From contig JAEVLN010000023.1 in assembly GCA_018350325.1 (NCBI GenBank), positions 1,260,894-1,324,893 on the forward strand: 64,000 bases of DNA, in the 5' to 3' direction. Origin of the DNA: Globodera rostochiensis. Lineage: Eukaryota; Nematoda; Chromadorea; Rhabditida; Heteroderidae. Made by a program: the position numbers and the translations under genes. Position 1 is the stretch's first letter. The number at the start of each line of letters is the position of its first letter. Of this stretch, positions 54,826 through 64,000 are shown piece after piece. The notes beneath the pieces are model-generated. The model was not told the origin of the DNA and made no database searches. It saw only the letters and a list, made by a program, of their open reading frames with translations.

Positions 54826-56000
54826 CTATTCGTTGAATTTTATGGAGATGCGATTCCATTGTCGGTGCCATTCCCACTGAATTGCCTCCCCCTCCCAATT
54901 GGCCCATTTGTCCTCTTCTCGCCCAATCGGACAACGCACCAACAGCCATTTGCCTCCTTTTATTTGTCGAAATGTCAATCGCTCCCCCGTCAAATTGTCC
55001 TTCAGCTCAAATGGCATAAAATTATCGTAAAAAACAATCTCAAAAATGATGATGATGAAATTGACCGACTCCGAAGCATTGACAAAGGCCTAAACGAAGG
55101 GAATAATTGCTCTCAAACTGAATTATAAAAATGAAATTACGCTTTTGAGCTCTTCAATTCCTCTCGAATAATGCAAAGAACAGTGAAGTATCTTCGGAAG
55201 ACCATCCCCGAGGGGGGTGAGCAACCATTTGGCCATGGCTTGGTTAGAAGCAGCAGCGGCGTTGTCGTCGGCCAGCAAATCGGGAAAAAGTCCAGAGGAA
55301 TCGATCGATCGAAGCTTTGCGCAATTGCAAAGAATCGCCGGAGAGAATTGTCGCAAACGGCCGAGAACGGAGGAGCCCGACAAACGAAGTCCGCAAATGT
55401 TGCCATTGACCAAAGGCCAAAACTTTTCGCAAATAATTTCCCAGCTGCGACTTTGGTCGACGGAGGTATAAATTGCAACAGTTGTCCCGGAAGAGATCAA
55501 AAGACGTTTAAGAAATTCGATGACGGTTTGGTCGACATATCTGAATTATCACAAGATTGTTAAAATAAAAGTGTTTTTTTAAATGGTAATTACCTTATCC
55601 AAATCAATTCGAATCCGATCACTTTGCCTGGAAACGGTTCCTGAGGAATTGGCTGCCGTTTGCCAGTGCGTTTGTTGACAATTTGTGCGCCGTTCCCGTC
55701 AGTTGCGCGACGAATTTGCAGCCGACCCAACGACCATTTTCTCGACTTGAAATGGACGTCCACCAAAGCGTCCAATCGATCACTGATCAGCGCCATTTTC
55801 AGTCCGAGCTCAAAAGGGTCAATGAAGGCGAAAATCGAGCCATCAAACTGAAAGTTGAGACTTACTGTATATTCTAAAAGAGAACCCCCGGGGGCTGCTA
55901 TTTAGTATATACGGCATTGCTTTATTTTGATCATTAAGAAATAAACTCACATTCCCTCCATTTGCTGTTGCTGCTCGTCGTCGCTTTCGTTGTCCGACAT
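54826..56000 (-). CDS. F-box-like expanded-family protein, about 320 aa
   Basis: Exons leftward: about 55952-56000 ([16 protein letters not shown]), 55594-55847 ([40 protein letters not shown]), 55141-55540 ([56 protein letters not shown]) and 54826-55089 ([52 protein letters not shown], to NE and TAG). Exons 2-4 join in phase with GT-AG introns of 53 and 51 bp. From memory of Globodera predictions, this wording ([12 protein letters not shown]...[24 protein letters not shown]) marks a large family annotated as F-box-domain or F-box-associated. The join of exon 1 to exon 2 is unresolved: the 104-bp gap begins with GTGAGT but leaves two unpaired bases, so a microexon or a defect is possible. 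Function unknown. Confidence 0.7.
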
Positions 56001-56933
56001 TTTTATAAATTAATTTTGACTTTCCGATATAGATTTAAATGGGTTAAATTATATTTATGATGGAATGACAAAAAATGTATTCCAAAAGCCCCGCAAAATC
56101 ATCCGTAGAAATGTTTTTGATGGATGTGTTGGGGAAGAATGATTACATATTTGGGGAATAGAAAATGTTTTTCATTCTTTTGAGACCCAACAAAATATAA
56201 AATTGATATTATTTATGTATGTATTTGTTTGTCGGTTGCGAGGAATAATTTTTGAATGGTCAATGGTCAACAACAACAATCATTGTGTACTTGAGTGTGG
56301 ATGGGGGGGGGATGTACTCTGATCAAAATATTGGGAGGGGGGGGGGGGAGGTGCTCATTTGTTAGCAGCATCGCCCTCAAATTTGTCCTTTGGTAATTGT
56401 CCCAACTTTTCATTGTAAATTCGTTATTTCGCTCAAAAATTTTTCTCTTATTAATAATACTTAAAGCATTAATGATTTAACTATTATTTATCTAATTAAC
56501 GTTTTTACACTAAAAAAAATTTTTTTCCCTGAAAATTGATTATAATTTGAATTTACAAGAATTTCATACAATTAGGGATGAAAAATTGTGCGGATTTTCT
56601 GCATTTTATAACATTAAAATATTTAAAATCACGGGATGGGAACCGCTACCGGTACCGCGCGATATTTACCGCAGTTATCGCCTTTTTTGGGCATATCGCA
56701 TACCGCATGTCGCCTTCGGACAAATTTAGCTCTTTTGGGTGGAGGGAAGCTGAGGAAGACTGCTAATTTAACAGCGGATGAGTCGAGAGGACGAAAGGGG
56801 GTTGGGGTGGTTTGGAGGGCCCTCTGTTTCACGGGGGAAGCCAGTGGCAGTTGTCAGAGGGGATGTGTCGCGTTTAATTTTTGATGACCCGAAGAGGCGA
56901 TAATTTGAGACAATTTATTCTTTTTGGGGGTAC
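56001..56933. other. No gene recognised; upstream region and a GCGATA-type repeat fragment
   Basis: Lies 5' of the F-box-like gene. 56,573-56,715 resembles the MITE at 31,034 (TACCGCGCGATATTTACCGC, GGGCATATCGCATACCGCA). G runs are at 56,306 and 56,336. Confidence 0.4.
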
Positions 56934-56955
56934 CTCAAACTTGGGTAATTAAACC
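56934..56955 (-). ncRNA. Exact SL1 spliced-leader sequence (candidate SL RNA gene or SL-tagged retrocopy)
   Basis: The minus strand matches the nematode SL1 leader at 22 of 22 bases (GGTTTAATTACC ... CAAGTTTGAG). SL1 is donated by trans-splicing to the 5' end of many nematode mRNAs. The next bases are GTACCCCC, so a splice donor GT follows as in true SL RNA genes. I do not see a convincing Sm-binding site in the next 80 bases; AAATTATCG is the best candidate, followed by a weak CCTCTTCGGG stem. It may be a genuine divergent SL RNA gene, a pseudogene, or the 5' end of a reverse-transcribed trans-spliced mRNA. The match is certain; the interpretation is not. Confidence 0.6.
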
Positions 56956-57719
56956 GCTCGGACGATGGGGATGAAATGGGACATGCGTGAAAAGGAGGAC
57001 GGCACAAAATGGGGGGGGGGAGTTGAACAATGGGGTAAATGAGTGAAAATGTGGGGGGTAAATGGGGGGGGGGGGAGGGGAATTTAGGGAAAATGTGATG
57101 GGGACAAATGGGGTGGGGAAGGAGGAGGTAACAACGGCACTTGGACGAGGGCGGATGAGCGGGCTCGTCCGAGGGGCACGTCCGAGAATGGGGCCGGCGG
57201 ACGGTGTACACGAGCGGGGCCAATGGCGGGTAGGGCACGAGCGGGGCCAATGGCGGGCAGGGCACATGAGCGGGGCCAATGGCGGGTGGCGAACAAATGT
57301 GTTCCAGTTGAAATGTGGTGTGAAGGTGATTTGGCTGGGCTTTTATAGCCTCTTTTCTACGGTGCCAACGTTTTTGTTTACTATTAAAATTGGTTTGTCC
57401 TAATTTTGATTCACACTTTTTGCCCATTTTGCCCATTTTATTTCCATAACATTTCATTTCTTTCCGTAACCTTTCTCAAATTTTGTTTTGTTCCTTCCTT
57501 TTTGCCACTTTAGATTATTCATTTCAATAAATTTTAATATCATTTTTTGTCCGACATTTGTCGGCCCACTTTTTGTTATTTCCCTATTGTTGTTTTGCAC
57601 TTTTTGGGAACATTTTATTTTAGTATTAGATGCTTATTCATTTTTTCTCGCCCTTTCCATTCATTCATTTATTTCTTTCATTCATTTATCTTATTTATTT
57701 CATTTCAATTTTTATTAAT
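56956..57719. repeat. G-rich low-complexity DNA with a 27-bp minisatellite
   Basis: 57,214-57,295 holds three tandem units of GAGCGGGGCCAATGGCGGG plus TAGGGCAC or similar. G runs are at 57,009 and 57,066. Long antisense Pro/His/Arg-rich frames are repeat artefacts. If a retrotransposon LTR lies between here and 57,770, I could not define its ends. Confidence 0.5.
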
Positions 57720-60700
57720 TTATAATTTTTTATTATTTTTATTTTTACTCTTTAAGTTTTTAATTAATTTAGTCGAATTTCGCGTGCTCGCGACACTCCC
57801 GAAACGGAGAGCTTTTGGTCGTATTTGACGCCTTTTACGAGAGCAACATATGGAGTAAATAAATGGGAGTATGAAAGGGATGAATAAAATTAGAAAAGTT
57901 AAAAACAGTATTGCTATAAGAATTTGGAGCCAATTAAACTGTAAAAATGAACTTATGAATTTTAGTATTTCGCTGACTTGGTCAAAGGTTGTACCGGTTA
58001 TCGGTTCTTCAATACTATTGTTAGTTACTACCGATTTTTTGTCTTGTTGAACAATATAGATTAACTTGGCTTCCAATGTTATCGTTGTAGTGCCGTCGGG
58101 GCACGTAACCGAACAACTTTCTTTTATTGTTTCATTGTGGTAATTAAGTTGAATCTGTTGGGGGTTTCCTTTGGTGTCACAATGTACTTGGATTTTTTGA
58201 GACGGACACTGGATATTGGCTAATGCTGTTCCGAAGTTAGTTTGACACGATAATGTCCAATTTGCACCATTCGAGCAGGAGTAACAACCTTCTAATGATT
58301 TAGTGGTGATAGTACAAGTATTCTTGTCGTAGATAGCTTTAACTTTGTGGCCTTTGAGCGTGATTTGCATTTGAAGAGCGCTGGTTTGTCGGATTTTAGC
58401 CTTTAATTGGGATTCAAAATAAACATGAGCGCCTTGGGTATCAAGAGGTAGAAGGTTTTCCGATTTTTGAAACATTTTCGGTAATGGATTTTCTTCACAT
58501 TCACAGTGCACGATGGAATCTCCTCCATGGCATTGACAAGCTTCGGGTGGGAAGGTACATTGAAAATTGGTGGCCTTTGCCTTGTTTTCACATCGTAAAC
58601 TGTTAGTTAATAAGTGATCATTGTCCACAATGATTATTTTGTCGTTGGTTCGGTCAATTATAAATTTCGACCCAAAGAGTGGAGTGGGGGGAATAGAAGT
58701 AGAAGTTAAGGTGACTGATATGGATTTGTCATTTGGATTTCCATGATGGGTAAGAATACCAGGTTTTAATTCCATCAGGAATACCTGTTTGTTGTCAAAG
58801 GACAGCTTAGTCGATGCAAGTATTGTCCAACTGGGGCATTTTATAACTTCATAGAGGTTATTATCTTTTGGTTCTGCGTAAGTTCGATAAAATAGACATC
58901 CGTCAACGGCAAGAAAGCATTCACAGTGCCATCCTCCGCAAGATGGAACACAGTATGAATAACCGGGTTGATCATTGACATACTTACTGACGCCTGGATT
59001 TCTCTGGCTCATTGTCAGTTTTTGGCAAAATTGTCCAGTACAGTCGCCCGAACCTGAGCATCTTTTTTGGGATGATGATGAAAGTTGATAGTTCCTCATG
59101 AAGTATTCTGACTTTTCGTCACAGACTATCGCGAGGTTATCAATCAAAATTTGAAGAGTTTCCATTGTTTTGTTTGTTTTCGTGTTTTGAAGTTTTAAAC
59201 AAGTCATGTGCTCGGGTGTGACTGAAATTTGGGTTGTTTGGTCATAGGTACACTCGATGTGACCGTCTTGGCTAACAGCACAATCATTGGTTCCGGCGAC
59301 GAGATTTGTTGTTTCGTCACAAGCAGTTATTTCTGGAATATTAAGAAGAGGAATAAAGGCAGAAATAAATAATGTCAAAAGAATGAGTGGTTTTCTTTTT
59401 GATTTAATAATTTTCATTTTTTTTTGTTTTCCTCTACAACAGTTATGAAGACATTGAAATATCCGGTGTATAATCGAAAAAATTAGTTTGATAATTTTTA
59501 AACTTAAGGTGATGATATAGAGTGTAAGTAGGAGGGTAGCCAGAATTAAGGCCCAATGAACTTGGCCTATACATTGTGGGTTTCGGATATATTCCATACA
59601 GAGTTGGCACGTTATTAATTCACAGACTGGTGAGGCTTGACAAGAAATATATTTGTTCTCAGATGGACCTTTGGTTTTGACGAATTGGAGGGTTATATTA
59701 TAGACTTTTGCTATGATTGAGACAGGAAAAGAAACAATTTCTTTTTCCTGAAGCAAATTTTTAATAACAACGCTGTAGTCTCCGGTAAAAAGTCGCAGTT
59801 CTTTGACGTCAGTGATAGAATAAATCATAACTCCGCCAGTAACGCATTTAATTAAATTTTCAAATTTTGAGTCGTTCGCCGCTCTTTTGTTTCTTGATTG
59901 TGAGTGTTCAGAGTGTGCAATTGTATAATATTTAAGTTTAACGTTTCCCCATGCTTTGATTAATATTTTTTCATTCTCAGATTTTATATAATAAGTTTTT
60001 TCGTATGGCTCGTAATAGCAAAATTTTGTTCCATAGGTTTGTTTGATGCAGGGGTATTTCTGGCAGTATATGGGAGTACCAATCGTAAGATTGCCCTCCC
60101 CCAGACAGCGGAAGTCGTCTTTGGAGTTTGTTTGCGAATGAATTAGATTTAGGTTGTGTACAAAAAAAATAGAATGGTTAATAAGCATTATTGTATTAAA
60201 AAATTTTCTGTAGGCTTTCGAACAAGAATTTGTACGTATAAATGAACAAACAGTTGAAAAAAGAGGGGGAAGAAATGAATGGGGTGGAATAGAGTGTTCG
60301 AATTTAATGGGTATTGTATTTGAAGAAGCAAAACTGCAATCATGTGACCACGAGGGGCAAGCACAACGCGGACCACAATAAGGGGGATAATTGAAACGAA
60401 TATGGCCAGAGACACAGGATAAGTGTCGAAAGCAAAATTCGCTAGTTCTTTTATTTTGTTTTATAATGAAACCGGTATTTGAACAATAAGTAGTGAATTT
60501 TGTTTCCCATAACTTCGAAGTTTCATTATCAGGGCATTTATATGGGTGGCTAAGGCAAGCGGTGATAAGGCTAAGAAGAGTTATGATTGTTAGAGAAGTT
60601 GAAGGAATGTCGAATAAAATTGATGGTTTAGTAGGATTATTTACAACAAACTGGCTTGGAGCAGATTTGTCGGGAGAGCATTCTGCAATTTCTGGTTTCA

Positions 60701-63219
60701 GTTTTCTAAGGTTGGGAGGGTTTTTGATAGATTTTGGTGTTGACAAACGGGTAAGTGCCACCAAAGTTTCTTCGAAATCAGAATCATTGGGAGTTATTTC
60801 TAAGGGATAAATTAATTTTAGAAGACGATTGATTGTATGTTTATTTGCCAGTTCAATAGACGCGCCGCGAGTAAGACCGTCCGAACCATTAAATAGAGAT
60901 TTGATTATGCCTGTTTTCCAAAGTGCTCGGGGGGTGTCTTCATGGATTAAAACAACATCATTAATTGCGGGAAGGGATTTATTGCATAATTTTGGATTTT
61001 TATTTTCAGTTTTATAGCGTTCTCTTAAGCTCGGAATATATTCTTCAGTCCAGATTTTCCAATAACCGTCTAAGAGGGTTGTTGATTTCTTCCATAATTC
61101 GAGTTTTTGATCATAAGAGGTTGGTTGGAAAACGAAATTGGGATCTTTGGCTTCATTCTCCTCTAAGATTGGAGGAATGCAGATGTTTTTATGGGGGAGA
61201 ATGAAATCGATTGGTCGCAGAATTTTGTAAGAGTCAATATCGTCGTAAATAAAAGTGAGAGGACGTGAATTTACTAAAGCTTCAATTTCGCATAGAAGTG
61301 TATGAAAAGAATCAAAATTAATGAGTTTCCTTCCGATCAGTTTTTTCATCGCACTTTTTACATTAAGATTCAATCTTTCAATAGCGCCGTTTTGCCATGG
61401 GGCCAATTCGATTGAAAAATGCCAATTAATTTTTTCCGATAAAAAATAATGTTTGATTGTCGGATCGTTTAGGACTTCTTTTAATTTCAAGGTTTCTGGT
61501 AAAATTTTAGACGCGAGTTTTAATTGAGCCGCGTTATCACTCCAAACATTCTTTGGGGTACCTTTTCGAGAAATGAAGCGCCGAAAGGCATTAAGAAATT
61601 GGTCGACAGATAGGGAGGTTACTAATTCCAAATGTATCGCTCTTGTCGTAAAACAGGTGAGAAGAAGAATCCAACATTTGTCAGTGAAAGCTTTTAGTTG
61701 TATTGGACCCATATAGTCGAGACCGACGTTTTGAAAAGGTCCACTCATTTGAACGCGTGATTTTGGTAAAGGAGGCATTTCTGGTTGCTTGAAAGGTTGT
61801 GCATTATAACGTCTGCAGTATACGCAGGTCTTTCTAATTTGGTCAATAATACGGCGAGCCTTTGGAATCCAAAAGATTTTACGTAATTCAGCTAGGATTG
61901 TCATTGTGCCAGAGTGCAAATTGTGCTCATGATAGTCCATAATCAACAAGTGGGTTCCTTTGTGTTTCCGTGGCAAGAAAATTGGGTGAATCCCTTGTAT
62001 TTGTGCATTTTTTAGTCTTCCTCCGCATTTATAAATATCGTCTGAGCTTTGGTAAATACCAAGTTGTCTCTGTTCCTCAGGAGTAGGCTTCATCTCCTTT
62101 TGGATAAATCGAATGAGTAATTTTTCAGCCATTAGTTTTACAATTAATTGATTTTTGAAGGTATTTTGATCAAACTTTTCATTAAATTTATTAGAGTTTT
62201 TAAATTTGAAGTGAACGAATTGGAGAAAAACTTTAGCATACTGTATTAATTTTTGCCACGAATTGAATTTACTCCATTCTATGAAAAGAACGGGGGTTGA
62301 ATTGAGCGTCAAATTTATTTGGGTAGTTTCAATTTCATCATCGAAACTGAAGAAGGATGAATTTTCTTGTTCTGGGTTAAAATTTTCAAAACTGTGGGGA
62401 GGCCAATTTTCTTTATCCATTTTTAACCATTTCGGACCATGCCACCATAACGCGGAATTTTTTAATTCAGTAATAGTCATGCCTCTCGAGGCTAAGTCAG
62501 CCGGATTGTCCGAGGATTTTACATAATAAAAATTCAAATTAATTTCAGTCATGATTTGTCGGATTTCAGATACACGGTTTTTGATGAAAGTAGGCAATTC
62601 CTTTTTACTTTTTACCCAACTCAAAACACATTTAGAGTCAGACCAGACAAGAATGTTGTCGATAGTCAATTTTGATTCTTTCACGAGGAATTTTGCGGCA
62701 CGAGCTGCGATTAGAAGGCCCAATAATTCGAGTTTAGGAATTGTTAATCCCTTTAAAGGGGTGAGTCTCGTTTTAGAAAAGACAAGATTTACTTTATCAT
62801 AAGTTTGTAGGTAGACTGCTGTTGCAAAAGCTAATTCAGAAGCATCTGAGAAAACGTGTAATTGAGTGAAATTTTGATGTGGTTTGATGAAAGGGGAGCG
62901 AATGATTAGGATTTCGTCGGATTTAGCAATTGAATTCCATTCTGATATTTCTTCTTCATTGAGTTTGTCATCCCATGTTTTATTAGCTTTCCAAAGTCTT
63001 TGAAAGAAAAGTTTAAATTGTAGTACAGCAGGGGAAATCCAGCCCATGGGGTCGAAATTTCTGGCGATTAAAGTTAATATTTGTCTCTTCGTTGTGTCTG
63101 TATTAATTGGTGGAATATTTAAAGTCATTTTTAGCTCGTCTGTGTTCACGTCCCATTTTATTCCAAGCATCTTTGTTACTTTGGGGATTTCTGCTCCTTC
63201 TAATCTTTGAATTTCTTAA
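57720..63219 (-). CDS. BEL/Pao retrotransposon Pol-Env polyprotein, 5'-truncated
   Basis: One frame of about 1,830 codons, opening at the junction near 63,216 (first ATG 63,170). In order: the Pao connection/A17 region after the reverse transcriptase (MLGIKWDVNTDELKMTL); RNase H (HVFSDASE at about residue 105, KLELLGL, WSDSKC at about 178); the integrase zinc finger (HNLHSG...CVYC) and DDE core (GLDYMGP near 483, WSDNAAQ near 545, NGAIERLN near 597); and the DUF5641-like segment (DVVLIHEDTPRALW near 743). Then an envelope-like part: signal or TM near 855-873, a Cys-rich ectodomain, a basic RNKR site near 1,092, TM near 1,210-1,235, a second signal-like helix near 1,260-1,280, a second Cys-rich ectodomain with GCYSC, and a C-terminal TM near 1,736-1,765. 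This two-glycoprotein order resembles the phlebovirus-like Env of some nematode BEL/Pao elements. Gag, protease and the RT core are absent. Confidence 0.9.
57771..58548. repeat. Direct repeat partner of 63,223-64,000
   Basis: At least 778 bp, apparently identical. The left border is AGTCGAATTTCGCGTGCTCG; the right border is beyond the window in the other copy. Confidence 0.95.
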
Positions 63220-63222
63220 TTT

Positions 63223-64000
63223 AGTCGAATTTCGCGTGCTCGCGACACTCCCGAAACGGAGAGCTTTTGGTCGTATTTGACGCCTTTTACGAGAGCAACA
63301 TATGGAGTAAATAAATGGGAGTATGAAAGGGATGAATAAAATTAGAAAAGTTAAAAACAGTATTGCTATAAGAATTTGGAGCCAATTAAACTGTAAAAAT
63401 GAACTTATGAATTTTAGTATTTCGCTGACTTGGTCAAAGGTTGTACCGGTTATCGGTTCTTCAATACTATTGTTAGTTACTACCGATTTTTTGTCTTGTT
63501 GAACAATATAGATTAACTTGGCTTCCAATGTTATCGTTGTAGTGCCGTCGGGGCACGTAACCGAACAACTTTCTTTTATTGTTTCATTGTGGTAATTAAG
63601 TTGAATCTGTTGGGGGTTTCCTTTGGTGTCACAATGTACTTGGATTTTTTGAGACGGACACTGGATATTGGCTAATGCTGTTCCGAAGTTAGTTTGACAC
63701 GATAATGTCCAATTTGCACCATTCGAGCAGGAGTAACAACCTTCTAATGATTTAGTGGTGATAGTACAAGTATTCTTGTCGTAGATAGCTTTAACTTTGT
63801 GGCCTTTGAGCGTGATTTGCATTTGAAGAGCGCTGGTTTGTCGGATTTTAGCCTTTAATTGGGATTCAAAATAAACATGAGCGCCTTGGGTATCAAGAGG
63901 TAGAAGGTTTTCCGATTTTTGAAACATTTTCGGTAATGGATTTTCTTCACATTCACAGTGCACGATGGAATCTCCTCCATGGCATTGACAAGCTTCGGGT
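63223..64000 (-). pseudogene. Second copy of the env C-terminus, runs off the window
   Basis: Bases 63,223-64,000 repeat 57,771-58,548 with no difference I could find (offset 5,452 bp, same orientation). The minus-strand frame is the last third of Env (TM and cytoplasmic tail), then continues without a stop into the first bases of the neighbouring Pol in another frame. The normal 3' end (AT-rich sequence after 57,770) is missing. So the env end of one copy is joined directly to the middle of pol of the next. Confidence 0.85.

Noticed and set aside
56915..57457. 180-codon antisense frame with PPLAPL repeats
   Set aside because: Arises from the 27-bp minisatellite and G runs and overlaps the SL1 match; no support as a gene.
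62263..62802. Plus-strand frames opposite the retrotransposon Pol
   Set aside because: Shadows of the long minus-strand frame, which has all the catalytic motifs.
1..64000. Bacterial-style operons, ribosome binding sites or origins
   Set aside because: Spliced genes, an SL1 leader and nematode-type repeats rule out a prokaryotic reading; no such features are annotated.

Overview
The window looks like nuclear DNA of a nematode, most likely a plant-parasitic cyst nematode (Globodera/Heterodera type). Direct signs are short GT-AG introns with TTTCAG-type acceptors, an exact 22-base match to the nematode SL1 spliced leader at 56,934-56,955, and many multi-exon genes that join coiled-coil N-termini to a SPRY domain, as in the expanded RBP/SPRYSEC-like families of cyst nematodes. 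The species call is inference; no database search was possible. The region is accessory and repeat-rich: most gene copies are broken, and transposons, satellites and segmental duplications fill the rest.

Layout. 0-4.4 kb: two coiled-coil/SPRY-family genes, one leaving the window and one broken. 4.6-12.0 kb: a 131-bp satellite with three copies of one hAT-type element trapped in it. 12.1-19.5 kb: an Argonaute PIWI remnant, a LINE split by a MITE, exons of an M41 (FtsH/AFG3-like) metallopeptidase, and an LSM5 gene whose second visible exon is split by a 1,245-bp hAT element with a BED zinc finger. 19.6-33.1 kb: SPRY-family relics plus one apparently intact gene (28,958-30,553, 368 codons, 8 exons). 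33.7-34.2 kb: a TATA-box gene for a small secreted Gly/Tyr/Ala-rich protein. 36.9-51.5 kb: a large palindrome (arms about 4.7 kb, spacer 370 bp). Each arm carries an open ten-exon gene for a membrane-anchored coiled-coil SPRY protein; the left copy has a 4.9-kb purine-rich tandem array in its last intron. 53-56 kb: a hypothetical gene and a gene resembling the Globodera F-box-like expanded family. 57.7-64.0 kb: a BEL/Pao retrotransposon Pol-Env reading frame (1,816 codons), flanked by a second copy of its env end.

The main themes are birth-and-death of SPRY genes and repeated use of 8-bp target sites by hAT-like MITEs; eight or more insertions have readable target duplications. The palindrome is the most interesting structure. 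Its arms look nearly identical over long stretches, yet the two SPRY proteins differ sharply in the last three SPRY exons, mostly by amino-acid-changing substitutions.
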